Source of the DNA: Aldehydirespirator sp965116195
Lineage (GTDB): Bacteria; Actinomycetota; Acidimicrobiia; Acidimicrobiales; Aldehydirespiratoraceae
NCBI GenBank assembly: GCA_965116195.1
Contig: OZ220491.1
Location: forward strand, 806,001-870,000
Reading direction: 5' to 3'
DNA length: 64,000 nucleotides
Position numbers and translations under genes: made by a program. Under the pieces are notes generated by a model that was given only the letters and a program-made list of their open reading frames with translations, ran no database searches and was not told the DNA's origin. Shown here one piece after another: positions 8,401 to 17,281 of this stretch. Each line of letters begins with the position of its first letter. Positions within the stretch are counted from its first letter, which is position 1.

Positions 8401-10623
8401 ACACCGCTTGATGAGCACGCGCTGCTGGTCTTCTGGACGCAGTTGCTGGTGCTTGTTGTGGCTGCCAGGGCGTGTGCCTATCTGGTGCGAAGGGTCGGGC
8501 TGCCGTCGGTCATAGGACATCTGGGAGCTGGTGTGATCCTGGGTCCCTCGGTCTTCGGACAACTCTGGGAGAGTGGCTTCGAGTGGTTTCTGCCCGAGGA
8601 GGAGATCTCCTCAGGAGCGCTGTTCGCGGTTACCTGGGTGGGAGTGGCACTGCTGCTGGTGACCGCCGGGTTCGAGACAGATCTGGGATTGATCCGCCGA
8701 CTCGGACGGGCTGCCGCGCTGGTGACCGGGTTCAGTCTCGTGTTGCCGCTGGCAGGGGGTCTGGTGACCGGGTTGTTGTTGCCTGATGCGTTCGTGGGTG
8801 ATCAGGCCGACCGCACGGTGTTCGCGCTCTTTGTGGCAGCAGCGTTGTCGGTGTCAGCGCTGGCGGTGATTGCTCGCATCCTCTCGGAACTGGGACTGAT
8901 GAGGCGCGACTTCGGACAGATCACCGTGGCCGCGGGCATGGCCAACGATGTGGTCGGTTGGGTGATGCTGGCGGTCTTTGCGGGTTTCGCCAGCGCCGGA
9001 GAGGTGTCGCTGCCGGGGACATTGCGCACTGTGGTTGGGCTGGGCGTGTTCTTGGTGTTGGCCATGACCGTCGGCCAGCGGATCATTGATGCCAGCCTGC
9101 GCAGGGTTCGCCGTGACGGCCCCAACCTGTCCGGAGCGCTCGGTATCGCGGTCATTGCGATGCTGTCTTTTGGCGTGGCCACCCAGGCCCTCGGGATCGA
9201 GGCGGTGCTGGGTGCTTTTGTGGCCGGTGTCGTGTTGAACCGGTCACGGTTCCAGCAGCACGAAGTGGTTCATCACATCGAGTCGCTCACCAACACGTTC
9301 TTGGCACCGGTGTTTTTTGCCACTGCCGGACTGCGAGTGGATTTGTCGCTGCTCACCGACGCGGACACGTTGCTATGGGGGGGACTGGTCATGGCGGTCG
9401 CCATCGTGGCCAAGTTCGCCGGTGCTTTCATCGGGGCGAGGCTTGCCGGTCAGTCCCAGCGTGCAGCTGTGGCACTCGGTGCCGGACTCAATGCTCGCGG
9501 CGCATTGGAGATCGTCATTGCCTCGGTCGGGCTGTCGCTGGGGGTGTTCAATGAAACCGCCTACACGATCATCGTGATCGTGCCGTTGGTCACCTCGGTG
9601 TTCGCAGCGGCGAGTTTGCGCCTCGTGGTGCGGGGTTGGAGAGGGTCACCAGCCGAGCGGGAACGCCTGGAACGTGAGGAAGCGCTGAGCCGTAATCTGG
9701 TGGTTCGTTCGTCGCGGCTTTTGCTGGCATCGCGCGCCGAGCCGGCCTCCATCGCGGCCGCACAACTCATGCATTTCGCCTGGCCTGTGCAGGTTCCTGC
9801 CACGGTCATCTCGGTCATGGCGGATACGCCGCGCGGTGGCTCCTACGGCAGCGGCGGCGACACAGCAGCCAGGTGGCCGGACATCTCGGTGATCCGTGAT
9901 GTGCTCGACGGTCGCACCGTTGACCATCGCCAGGTACGTGCCGCCAGTACCTACGGTCCCGTCGTGGCCCACGCCATAGTGTCCGAGGCGCATCTGGGCT
10001 ACGGGGCGATATGTGTGGGGGTGGCGGAGCGTCACGAGGGCCAGCTCTACTCACCGATGGTTGACGAGTTGCTGTTGCACTCGCCACTGCCGGTCATCAT
10101 TGTGCGGCGGGCCCTTGATCTGGCTACGCCGTTACCGGGAGCCTTCACACGGGCGGTGGTTCCGGTTGCCGGCACCCGGTCGTCTCAGGCCGCCCAGGAG
10201 ATCGCCTTCGGGGTGAGCCGTCAGCTGGGAACCGAGGTCGTGCTCACACATGTGCTGCAACGCCAACACGGTTACGTCAACCTGCTGCCGGAGCGGATCG
10301 CGCGCACTCGGTTGGTGACGCGGCTGTTCCGTGAGAGCCCCGATGAGGCAGCCACCCAGGTGGTTGATGCCCTGATGGACTCAGCCACTGCACGGGCGGC
10401 CGAGATGAGTGTGGATGTGAGAACCCTGGTGAGGGAAGGCTCGTCGCCGGCGTCGATGTTGGTGGAGGTGGCCGATCAGCAGGAGGCCGATCTGGTCGTG
10501 CTGGGTGCCTCGCTGCGCAATGTTGATGGTCGTCCGTTTCTGGGTCACACGGTGGAGACGGTGTTGGATCGCTGTTCTGCCAACGTCGTGGTGGTGGCCA
10601 TGCCCCGCTCTGGTTCCGGTTAG
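8395..10623 (+). CDS. CPA2-type cation/proton antiporter with C-terminal universal-stress-protein domain
   Basis: About 742 residues. The first about 400 form 11 to 13 hydrophobic helices of the sodium/hydrogen exchanger fold, with VGLPSVIGHLGAGVILGP and GLNARGALEIVIASVGL as landmarks, so it is an inner-membrane protein. Residues about 440-740 are soluble and contain one or two UspA-like domains (for example SPLPVIIVRR and EADLVVLGAS). The arrangement suggests monovalent cation or proton exchange gated by a nucleotide-binding USP domain; the ion is not deducible. The frame extends up to 8344, but the GTG at 8395 places the start right before the first helix, and sequence upstream of it is repeat copy. 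Confidence 0.85.
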   Translation: MLTPLDEHALLVFWTQLLVLVVAARACAYLVRRVGLPSVIGHLGAGVILGPSVFGQLWESGFEWFLPEEEISSGALFAVTWVGVALLLVTAGFETDLGLIRRLGRAAALVTGFSLVLPLAGGLVTGLLLPDAFVGDQADRTVFALFVAAALSVSALAVIARILSELGLMRRDFGQITVAAGMANDVVGWVMLAVFAGFASAGEVSLPGTLRTVVGLGVFLVLAMTVGQRIIDASLRRVRRDGPNLSGALGIAVIAMLSFGVATQALGIEAVLGAFVAGVVLNRSRFQQHEVVHHIESLTNTFLAPVFFATAGLRVDLSLLTDADTLLWGGLVMAVAIVAKFAGAFIGARLAGQSQRAAVALGAGLNARGALEIVIASVGLSLGVFNETAYTIIVIVPLVTSVFAAASLRLVVRGWRGSPAERERLEREEALSRNLVVRSSRLLLASRAEPASIAAAQLMHFAWPVQVPATVISVMADTPRGGSYGSGGDTAARWPDISVIRDVLDGRTVDHRQVRAASTYGPVVAHAIVSEAHLGYGAICVGVAERHEGQLYSPMVDELLLHSPLPVIIVRRALDLATPLPGAFTRAVVPVAGTRSSQAAQEIAFGVSRQLGTEVVLTHVLQRQHGYVNLLPERIARTRLVTRLFRESPDEAATQVVDALMDSATARAAEMSVDVRTLVREGSSPASMLVEVADQQEADLVVLGASLRNVDGRPFLGHTVETVLDRCSANVVVVAMPRSGSG

Positions 10624-10708
10624 GCACCCCGGGTGTCAGGCCGTGCTGGGGAGTGTGTCGAGATCCCCGACTTCACTTGCTATTGGCTTCTTGACTTCTC
10701 GGCTTGAC

Positions 10709-10740
10709 TCCTCACTCTTCACTCTTCACTCTTCACTCCT
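10709..10740. repeat. Heptamer microsatellite
   Basis: About four copies of ACTCTTC lie between the convergent antiporter and helicase genes. A related TTGACTTCTCGGCTTGACTC string lies just before. Confidence 0.8.
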
Positions 10741-12627
10741 CGGCTTGAGTGCTTGGCGGGCTGCGGCGACACCGCTCAAGTTGCGGGCGAGGTTTGCTGA
10801 GCGGGGTTCCGCAGCAGTGATGGTGTCCAACCAGGGTGAGGGTTCACGCCTGACTTGGTGCCCGGCCATGTTGCGTTGTGTACACCACATCAGATGCAGT
10901 TCCTGTTCGGCCCGGGTGATCGCGACGTACAACAGGCGACGCTCCTCAGCCCGGGCCGCTTCTGAGCGTGCATGTCTGATGGGAACGAACCCGTCCTCCA
11001 GTCCGACAATGTGAACCACCGGCCATTCCAAGCCCTTGGCCGAGTGAAAGGTCAACAGGTTTACGCCATCGGCGGATGCGGTCAGACGCTCACCTGTCAG
11101 CAGCGCCGTGCGGAAGGAACCAACGGTGGCATCGGGTTCCAGCGCCAGATGGTCTTCTGACAGCTCCAGCAACGCGGCTATGTCGGTGCGTGAAAGTTCA
11201 TCAAGTGCGGCATCATCGTCCATGTTCACGAGTGCCGTGCCACCGTCAGCGTTCACAAGGGCCGTGCCACCGTCAGCGTTCACGAGTGCCGTGCCACCGT
11301 CAGCGTTTGCGGGTGCCGTGCCGTTGTCGGCGTTTGCGGGCGTGGCCAACGGGGGTGTGTTGCCCGAACGGAGTTCTTGACGGCAGTCAGCCACGCAGTC
11401 AGAGAGGCTCGCATGGGAGGGCCAGCACGAGAGCACAGCGGTGACCCAGGGCTTCTCCAGCAGCCCGTCAGCGACCTTTTTTGAGTACACGGAGGAGTTG
11501 ACGGGGATGTTCTGGCGTGTCAGAGCCTGCCGCAGCGGGAGCAGCTGTTCGTTGGTGCGTGCCAGCACGGCCTGTCTGCGCCAGAGGCCGCCCGGCAGGT
11601 GCCGATGTCGAACAGCCCGGGCCAGCATGATTCCCTCATCTTCACCATCGCAGACCGTCACCTCCACCTCTCTGCCCGACGGTTTCACCAACGACTGTGG
11701 CTGCTTGTCAAGTACTCGTCCGGCAGCCGCCAATATCTCCGGTGTGGAGCGGAAGTTGCTGCGGAGGTGCTTCACGGCACAGCCACTGAACAGCTTCCTG
11801 ACGTTGTGGATAAGGTCGGGATCAGCGCCGTTCCATCCGAAGATGGCCTGGTCGGGATCGCCCACCAGCAGCAGTGTCGAATCCGGCCCCGACCAAGACC
11901 GAAGCAACTCGAACTGCAGCGGGTTGATGTCCTGGAACTCATCAACAAGCAGGTGTTGGTGCAGCCAGCGCCGGGCCGCAGCGTGCCTGGGATCGGTGGT
12001 CATCAGATCAAGGGCGTCAACCAGAACATCGTTGAAGTCCAGGAGTCGGCGCTGGTGCTTGATGGACTCGTAGTCGGCATAAAGCTGAGAGAAGTGGTCG
12101 GCACAAGGCTGAGAGAAACGGCCGGAGTCCCCCTGGGCGACCTTGCGGTGTGTTTGTCTGGCGGCAGTGGCGTATTGATCGGGGGTCACCAGCCGTGCCT
12201 TGGCCCAGTTGATCTCGTTCACGACCTCAGTGATCTTTTTGGGGGCTGAGCGGGGCCGAAGCTCAACGATCAGTTGCTGTGGTTTGGCCAGAATTCGTGG
12301 CGGACGTTGTGAGGCATCGGCCGCGTGGCGGCGCAACTGCGCCAGAGCGATGGCGTGGAATGTGCCGGACTTGACGTTGTCGTTCAGGCCCAGGCGGCGC
12401 AGTCGGGCCCGCAGCTCACGCGAGGCGCGTCTGGTGAATGTCACGGCGAGCATGCGGCGGGGGTCGGCTAGCCCCTGCTCGGCCTGCCATGCGATGCGTC
12501 TGGTCAGTACACGGGTCTTGCCTGATCCGGCACCGGCGATTATGCACAGTGGCGAGGCGCGTGTGGTTACCGCGTCACGCTGTTCAGGCGTGAGTCCCGC
12601 CAGCAGCGGGTGTTCGTCACCGGACAT
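10726..12627 (-). CDS. UvrD/PcrA-family ATP-dependent DNA helicase (UvrD2-like)
   Basis: A 633-residue superfamily-1 helicase. Walker A GAGSGKTRVLTRR lies near residue 30, the Q motif LTPEQRDAV just before it, the DEFQD Walker B in the middle, and SAKGLEWPVVHIVGLEDG and RLLYVAITRAEQELHL near the end. It unwinds DNA 3' to 5' in repair or replication-fork processing. Domain content matches the actinobacterial UvrD2 group, without an obvious HRDC tail. The frame is open far upstream (to 13485), but the ATG at 12627 is supported by family alignment and a -10 box 7 nt before it. Residues about 427-469 (subdomain 2B side) contain a 9-residue tandem repeat, core NADGGTALV. Confidence 0.9.
   Translation of the reverse strand: MSGDEHPLLAGLTPEQRDAVTTRASPLCIIAGAGSGKTRVLTRRIAWQAEQGLADPRRMLAVTFTRRASRELRARLRRLGLNDNVKSGTFHAIALAQLRRHAADASQRPPRILAKPQQLIVELRPRSAPKKITEVVNEINWAKARLVTPDQYATAARQTHRKVAQGDSGRFSQPCADHFSQLYADYESIKHQRRLLDFNDVLVDALDLMTTDPRHAAARRWLHQHLLVDEFQDINPLQFELLRSWSGPDSTLLLVGDPDQAIFGWNGADPDLIHNVRKLFSGCAVKHLRSNFRSTPEILAAAGRVLDKQPQSLVKPSGREVEVTVCDGEDEGIMLARAVRHRHLPGGLWRRQAVLARTNEQLLPLRQALTRQNIPVNSSVYSKKVADGLLEKPWVTAVLSCWPSHASLSDCVADCRQELRSGNTPPLATPANADNGTAPANADGGTALVNADGGTALVNADGGTALVNMDDDAALDELSRTDIAALLELSEDHLALEPDATVGSFRTALLTGERLTASADGVNLLTFHSAKGLEWPVVHIVGLEDGFVPIRHARSEAARAEERRLLYVAITRAEQELHLMWCTQRNMAGHQVRREPSPWLDTITAAEPRSANLARNLSGVAAARQALKPRSEE
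11221..11345. repeat. 27-bp in-frame tandem repeat inside uvrD2
   Basis: About 4.5 copies of a 27-bp unit encode NADGGTALV-type nonapeptides on the minus strand. Copies at the 3' side of the plus-strand array (about 11300-11345) are more diverged. Confidence 0.9.
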
Positions 12628-12634
12628 TGATGCG

Positions 12635-12640
12635 ACCTTA
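12635..12640 (-). promoter_or_regulatory. -10 box of uvrD2 (leaderless)
   Basis: On the minus strand TAAGGT (12640-12635) precedes the ATG at 12627 by 7 nt. This settles the start against the long upstream open frame. Confidence 0.5.
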
Positions 12641-12735
12641 CGGCAGACGGGTGCCTGTCTGCGAGATTTGTGTTGGGTTGACCTGGGTGGCTGCTGACGG
12701 CTTGTGTCGCAATGGCGTGATGTTTCAGTCCTTGG

Positions 12736-12957
12736 TAGTTGTTCAAGGAACGTTGTGGTTCCCACCTCTGTGTCGAGGCGATCCGCATCTCCTCGGGCAA
12801 CTCGTTCGTGTTGTTCAGGGAACGATTTGGTTCCCACCTCTGCGTCAGGCTCGGACACAACTCCGCAGTCCGTTGTTCCGGGGAACGCCGTGGTTCCCAC
12901 GAAGGAGTTCGCCTCGGGTGGAGCGATGGCGGGAGTTGTTCCGGGTAGCCGTGGTTC
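12736..12957. repeat. Cluster of GAAC-N6-GTTC palindromes upstream of uvrD2
   Basis: Four units in about 220 bp. Each begins GTTGTTC, and three contain the inverted repeat GAAC-N6-GTTC (GAACGTTGTGGTTC, GAACGATTTGGTTC, GAACGCCGTGGTTC), followed by CCCAC or CCCACCTCTG. The fourth (about 12938-12957) keeps only the right arm. The region between the divergent uvrD2 and zincin genes holds no other gene. The arms resemble actinobacterial LexA half sites, but that operator has four bases between the arms, not six. Confidence 0.75.
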
Positions 12958-12990
12958 CTGCAGGGTTATGGGTCGGCGTGGGTGACTCGA

Positions 12991-12996
12991 TACGGT
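12991..12996 (+). promoter_or_regulatory. -10 box of the small zincin gene (leaderless)
   Basis: TACGGT lies 6 nt before a GTG at 13003, which is in frame with the conserved part of the protein. Confidence 0.45.
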
Positions 12997-13002
12997 CAAG
13001 TC

Positions 13003-13347
13003 GTGTTTCTGGTTGAGGAGAGCCGCTTCAGGCAACTTGTGGCCCGGGCTCTCGATTCGCTGCCCCAGGCCCTTGGGGAGGTCATGGACAATGTCGTTGT
13101 GGTCGTCGAGGACGCACATCCGGAAGAGGGGTTGATGGGCCTGTATGAGGGCATCCCTCTGACCGAACGGATGGACTACGGTGGCTTGACGATGCCCGAC
13201 CGGATCACCCTTTATCGTCTTGCGATCTGTGCTGCATGTGACACCGAGAGCGATCTGGTGGAGGAGATCGCCGTGACTGTGATACACGAGGTCGGCCACC
13301 ACTTCGGTCTTGATGACCACACCCTTGACAGGCTTGGCTGGAGTTGA
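13003..13347 (+). CDS. Small zincin-like metallopeptidase family protein
   Basis: A 114-residue protein with the zinc-protease signature HEVGHHFGLDD near the C-terminus (HExxH with a following Gly-Leu-Asp-Asp). An upstream segment, GLYEGIPLTERMDYGG, resembles the acidic/aromatic core of the small actinobacterial zincin_1-type family. It is cytoplasmic, with no signal peptide. The substrate is unknown. The frame can be extended to 12982, but the -10 box argues for the GTG at 13003. It is divergent from uvrD2, sharing the palindrome-rich spacer. Confidence 0.8.
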   Translation: MFLVEESRFRQLVARALDSLPQALGEVMDNVVVVVEDAHPEEGLMGLYEGIPLTERMDYGGLTMPDRITLYRLAICAACDTESDLVEEIAVTVIHEVGHHFGLDDHTLDRLGWS

Positions 13348-13660
13348 CCCTTTGGATTGACCTGTCGGCTTGAGGGCGGCGGGGGGCCATCCTGTGTGGC
13401 CTGACGCAAAGCACCCCCACCGCGAACTGCGCGGCAGGGATGCTTGCCAGGAGTCCAGGAATGCAAGAACCTGGCTGGCTGTCATATAGCTAGGCCATGT
13501 GACACCTGAGCATCTTGAGGGTCAGGGGCTGGTGTTTGGCGGTCTGCAACTCGCAGTAGCCGTCCCTGTTGTTTGGTGTGTTGTGGAGCTTCTGGTGAGG
13601 GTCAGCATCCTGCACAGAGAGTAAGGCGGCATGAGGGCGGGGATTGATCGCTCGGTGTGG
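13348..13660. other. Intergenic, nothing recognised
   Basis: About 310 bp between the zincin gene and the thiamine-operon promoter. Open frames on both strands here are short and lack start signals. No RNA gene or clear terminator was seen. Confidence 0.6.
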
Positions 13661-13689
13661 TTGGCGGAGCTTGACTGAGCCGCTATTGT
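13661..13689 (+). promoter_or_regulatory. Promoter of the thiamine transport operon
   Basis: TTGGCG (13661-13666) and TATTGT (13684-13689) are separated by 17 bp. A transcript starting about 7 nt later would begin just before the TPP riboswitch. Confidence 0.5.
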
Positions 13690-13703
13690 TCGTCTGAACA
13701 ACA

Positions 13704-13800
13704 TCACGGGGAGCTCGGGCAGCCGGGCTGAGAGGGCATCCACGCTGTATGCAGCGGTGTCGACCCGCCGACCTGATCTGGGTAATGCCAGCGGAGGAAG
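13704..13800 (+). promoter_or_regulatory. TPP (thi-box) riboswitch
   Basis: The two invariant parts of the thiamine-pyrophosphate aptamer are present and in order: GGGCTGAGAGGG (13725-13736) and CCGACCTGATCTGGGTAATG with CCAGCG (13768-13793). A short variable hairpin lies between them. The 3' end of the aptamer contains GGAGGAAG, which is also the only Shine-Dalgarno sequence for the ATG at 13805. Thiamine pyrophosphate binding could therefore directly hide the ribosome binding site. Its position before thiB fits repression of thiamine import when TPP is sufficient. Confidence 0.93.
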
Positions 13801-13804
13801 AATC

Positions 13805-15163
13805 ATGGCAAACACAAGCCTCAAGTTCAATAGCCCCCGAAACGCGCAGTGTGTGACCGTCGCTTCGCTGAGGAACGCAAGGGGTCACCGTTTCATCTCT
13901 GATGCCCTTTTCCGGCGTGTGACCGTCGCTTCGCGATTGTGCGCTGGAGGTCTTCGATCTGTGCCGCCGGTTGCGTTCCGGTGTGCGACCTTCGCTTCGC
14001 TGAGGAGCGCAAGGGGTGCTGCGATGGTTGCGGCACTGGTCGTTGTACTGGTCGCAGCAGCCTGCGGCACAAACGATGCCAGCGACGGTGATGACCTGGC
14101 GGGCACAACTACCAGCGCTGTCGGCAACTCCAGTAGTTACGGTGATGACCTGGCGGGCACAACTACCAGCGGTGTCGGCAACTCCAGTAGTTACGGTGAT
14201 TACCTGGCCGGCACAACAGTGGCGCTGTTGACCCATGACTCGTTCAGCCTGTCACCGGAAACCCTTGAGGCCTTCACCGCATCCACCGGAGTCCTTGTGG
14301 AGCAGCTGAGTTCCGGCGACGCGGGTACCTTGGTGAGTCAGGCGTGCCTGACAGCCGGTGAGCCGTTGGGTGATGTGCTGTTCGGGATTGACAACACCTT
14401 CCTGCAGCGCGGACTCGACTGCGGCCTCTTCGAACCCTACGAATCGGCAGGACTGGCACAGGTGCCGGATCGCTTCGAGCTTGACCCGCAGCACCACGTC
14501 ACTCCCATTGACTTCGGTGATGTGTGCATCAACTACTGGATTGATGCCTTTGACGAGTCCTTGCCGCCTCCGGCATCTCTGGACGATCTGATTGATCCGG
14601 CCTACGACGGAATGCTCGTGGTGCAGAGTCCCGAGACCTCCTCGCCGGGGATGGCCTTCCTCTTGGCAACCATCGCACGTTATGGCGACGGTTGGGAGGA
14701 CTACTGGGCCGCTTTGCGTGACAACAATGTGCTGGTGACCTCTGGCTGGGAGGACGCCTACTACGGTGACTTTGTAGCAGGCGGTGGCGAGCGTCCGCTG
14801 GTGGTCTCGTATGCGTCAAGCCCACCGGCCGAAGTGCTCTACGCCGACCCACCGGTGGATGCGCCCCCCACCGGGGTGGTCACAGAAAGTTGCTATCGCC
14901 AGATCGAGTTCGCCGGGGTGCTTGCCGGTGCAGTCAATCCACGCGGTGCCGAGGCGTTGATTGACTTCATGCTCACGCCGACGTTCCAGGAGGATGTGCC
15001 GCTCAACATGTTTGTGTTCCCGGTTGTTGAATCGACCAGCCTGCCTGAGGTTTTTGTGCAACATGCCGAGACAGCGGAGAACCCGTTCATGGTGGACCCC
15101 GCCGAGGTGGAGACCCAACGCAACGCCTGGACTGACCGTTGGGTGGAGATCGTGCTTCGCTGA
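13805..15163 (+). CDS. thiB: Thiamine ABC transporter substrate-binding lipoprotein
   Basis: A 452-residue type-1/6 periplasmic-binding-type protein. Recognisable thiB features are VALLTHDSFSLSPETLEAF, GEPLGDVLFGIDNTFLQ and DFGDVCINYWIDAF, ending in a conserved C-terminal lobe. The lipoprotein signal ALVVVLVAAACG sits at about residue 85, which is unusually deep. The ATG at 13805 has a strong GGAGGA site that is part of the riboswitch; an internal ATG at 14024 would give a compact lipoprotein. The stretch between is made of copies of the arginine-rich motif T-V/F-A-S-L-R-x-A-R-G. After the lipobox, an 18-residue repeat (GDDLAGTTTS...) occurs 2.5 times. It works with the downstream permease and ATPase. 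The ligand is inferred from riboswitch and operon. Confidence 0.88.
   Translation: MANTSLKFNSPRNAQCVTVASLRNARGHRFISDALFRRVTVASRLCAGGLRSVPPVAFRCATFASLRSARGAAMVAALVVVLVAAACGTNDASDGDDLAGTTTSAVGNSSSYGDDLAGTTTSGVGNSSSYGDYLAGTTVALLTHDSFSLSPETLEAFTASTGVLVEQLSSGDAGTLVSQACLTAGEPLGDVLFGIDNTFLQRGLDCGLFEPYESAGLAQVPDRFELDPQHHVTPIDFGDVCINYWIDAFDESLPPPASLDDLIDPAYDGMLVVQSPETSSPGMAFLLATIARYGDGWEDYWAALRDNNVLVTSGWEDAYYGDFVAGGGERPLVVSYASSPPAEVLYADPPVDAPPTGVVTESCYRQIEFAGVLAGAVNPRGAEALIDFMLTPTFQEDVPLNMFVFPVVESTSLPEVFVQHAETAENPFMVDPAEVETQRNAWTDRWVEIVLR
13850..14215. repeat. Repeats in the 5' part of thiB
   Basis: Three copies of GTGTGACCGTCGCTTCGC-like sequence, two followed by TGAGGAACGCAAGGGG-like sequence, lie at about 13850, 13917 and 13981. 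A second array, 54 bp per unit, runs from 14086 to 14215 and encodes the repeat after the lipobox. Confidence 0.8.
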
Positions 15164-15299
15164 AGTTGTTTTTGACTCAAGGGTTGGCTCTGTGGCTGTG
15201 AGCTTCCGGTTGGTTTGGGCGAACCGTGCTCGCTTGGTCACACGCAAGGAGGTTGTGAGCTTTTGATGTCAAGGGCTTCGGCTTGAGCAAGATCCTCCG

Positions 15300-17009
15300 G
15301 TGACTCGCTTGGTCAAACCAGCTAATCCGACCGAACCGGCTAATCCGACTAATCCGGCCACACTGGCGAGACCGGCCACACTGGACAATCTGGCTTCACG
15401 GCTGATGACGGCTCTTGTGGCTGCGTTCATGCTGGTGTTCTTTGTCTGGCCTGTCACAGGTGTGGTGCTGCGAGGGCTTGGCGGTGACAATCTGGGTGCC
15501 TTGTTGGGCGAGGTGCTCGGCTCGCCTTCGCACCGGTCGGTTTTGTGGTTCACGTTCTGGCAGGCGGCGTTGTCCACTGTGCTCACTGTGGCCGTGGCTT
15601 TACCGGCTGCAGGCGCGGTAGCTCGACTTCGCTTCAGGGGACAGCGGTTGGTACGGGCCTTGGCCACCGTGCCTTTTGTGCTCCCGACTGTTGTGGTGGC
15701 TGCTGCCTTTGAGAGCCTCTTTGACCGGTTCGGCTTGGCGGGCGGCGGGGTCGTGAACCTGCGTCACAGTGTGTGGGCGATCTTGTTGGCCCACATCTTC
15801 TTCAACTACGCAGTGGTGTTGCGCACGGTTGGCGCACACTGGGCCTCTCTCAATCCTCGGGTGGAGGACCAGGCACGGGTGCTGGGAGCTGGGCGTGCGC
15901 AGGTGTTTGGGCGCATCGTGCTGCCCCGTTTGGCACCGTCGGTGGCAGCGGCTTCGGCAATCGTCTTTCTCTTTTCGTTTACTTCCTTTGGTGTGGTGTT
16001 GATTTTGGGAGGTCCTGCACGGGCCACCCTCGAGACCGAGATCTACCGTTATGCCGTGGTGCGGTTTGACTTGTCCACGGCTGCGGCTCTGGCGGTGCTG
16101 CAGTTGGCTGCTGTTGTTGCCCTGGTAGCTGTGTCCAACACTCTCGAACGGCGACGGGCCAGCACAGAGACTGTCACGCCGGCGGGCGCGCCGAGGCGTC
16201 GTGGTGCCGGCCTTGTGGTCAACCTGGTCGTCATGGGGTTGGTGCTGGGCCTGCCCCTTGTTGTGCTGCTGGAACGCTCGCTCGCTGTTGGCGGAGGTGG
16301 TGGTTACACGCTGGGCAACTACGCAGCCATGGCCCAGCGTGTCGCATTGTTGCCCGATACAGCGCTGGCGGCGTTGCGCAATTCTGTGATGTTTGCTGTT
16401 CCGGCAGCACTGTTGGCTGTTGGGGTGGGCGGGGCGGCCACGCTGGTGGTGTTGCGTCACCGCCGTCGTGGTGTCAGCCGTTGGGTGGGTCGTGGTTTTG
16501 ACATCGGGTTGACGTTGCCGCTCGGTACCTCGGCCGTCACCATCGGACTCGGGTTCCTGCTGGTGTTGCGCCATCCGCCCCTGGATATCCGTACTTCGGT
16601 CGTGGTCGTGCCCATCGCTCATGCGCTTGTGGGCATTCCGTTTGTGGTGCGCACGCTTGTGCCGATTCTGCGTACTGTGGATCCGAGGGTTCGCCAGGCT
16701 GCCGCAGTGTTGGGTGCCGCGCCCCGCCGGGTGCGGCGTGAGGTTGATTTGCGCGTTGCGTCTCGTGGTCTGGCGGTCGGCGCAGGGTTTGCCTTCGCTG
16801 TGTCGTTGGGCGAGTTCGGGGCCACTTCGTTCATTCCCCGTCGGCCCGAGACGTTGACCGCGCCACTGGCGCTGTTCCGACTGCTAGCCACGCCAGGTCA
16901 GGCTCTGCGAGGTCAGGCCATGGCCCTGGCCGTAGCGCTGATGGCCCTGACAGCCGTGGCAGTCTTCGTGATGGATCTCTGGGGCGATTCCAAACAAGGA
17001 GGCTTCTGA
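15300..17009 (+). CDS. thiP: Thiamine ABC transporter permease (fused two-domain)
   Basis: A 569-residue inner-membrane protein with about 12 predicted helices in two homologous halves. Each half carries the ABC permease EAA loop: EDQARVLGAGRAQVFGRIVL and RQAAAVLGAAPRRVRREVDL. This duplicated arrangement is typical of ThiP and related Fe(III)/thiamine permeases. It starts with GTG at 15300, and the first about 30 residues are a cytoplasmic Pro/Asn/Thr/Ala-rich stretch with the repeat PANPTEPANPTNPA. A 136-bp spacer after thiB contains no obvious terminator. Confidence 0.9.
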   Translation: MTRLVKPANPTEPANPTNPATLARPATLDNLASRLMTALVAAFMLVFFVWPVTGVVLRGLGGDNLGALLGEVLGSPSHRSVLWFTFWQAALSTVLTVAVALPAAGAVARLRFRGQRLVRALATVPFVLPTVVVAAAFESLFDRFGLAGGGVVNLRHSVWAILLAHIFFNYAVVLRTVGAHWASLNPRVEDQARVLGAGRAQVFGRIVLPRLAPSVAAASAIVFLFSFTSFGVVLILGGPARATLETEIYRYAVVRFDLSTAAALAVLQLAAVVALVAVSNTLERRRASTETVTPAGAPRRRGAGLVVNLVVMGLVLGLPLVVLLERSLAVGGGGGYTLGNYAAMAQRVALLPDTALAALRNSVMFAVPAALLAVGVGGAATLVVLRHRRRGVSRWVGRGFDIGLTLPLGTSAVTIGLGFLLVLRHPPLDIRTSVVVVPIAHALVGIPFVVRTLVPILRTVDPRVRQAAAVLGAAPRRVRREVDLRVASRGLAVGAGFAFAVSLGEFGATSFIPRRPETLTAPLALFRLLATPGQALRGQAMALAVALMALTAVAVFVMDLWGDSKQGGF

Positions 17010-17281
17010 GGCGCTGTTCACACCGGGATTCAACCTAGAAACTCGACATCGAGGCCTTGGACGAGGTCCGGCGGATGTCTGATAAGATCAAGGTGCTAGC
17101 CGCGAGTCGGCGGTGATGCTAGGTTGTGGGTGTCGTGAGTGACCTGCGGAGGTTTTCGGATAGGCGAAGATCTGAGGTCGGTTGGATTAATCAGAGACAT
17201 TACTTCTTGCGAGTCTTGATTCGGCGTTACTTTCACCGAGATCAAAACTACAAGACCCACCTATACAACAAGGAGACTGCC
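17010..17281. other. Spacer thiP to small gene
   Basis: No gene is recognised. The composition becomes less GC-rich toward 17200. TCTGATAAGATCAAG and related AT-containing strings could hold promoters for the small gene but are not convincing. Confidence 0.4.

Noticed and set aside
12736..12957. LexA boxes (SOS operators)
   Set aside because: The arms GAAC and GTTC are separated by six bases, while the actinobacterial LexA site has four.
12628..13485. Long N-terminal extension of the UvrD2 frame
   Set aside because: The upstream part encodes repeat-derived and unrelated sequence. A -10 box 7 nt before the ATG at 12627 and family alignment define a shorter protein.
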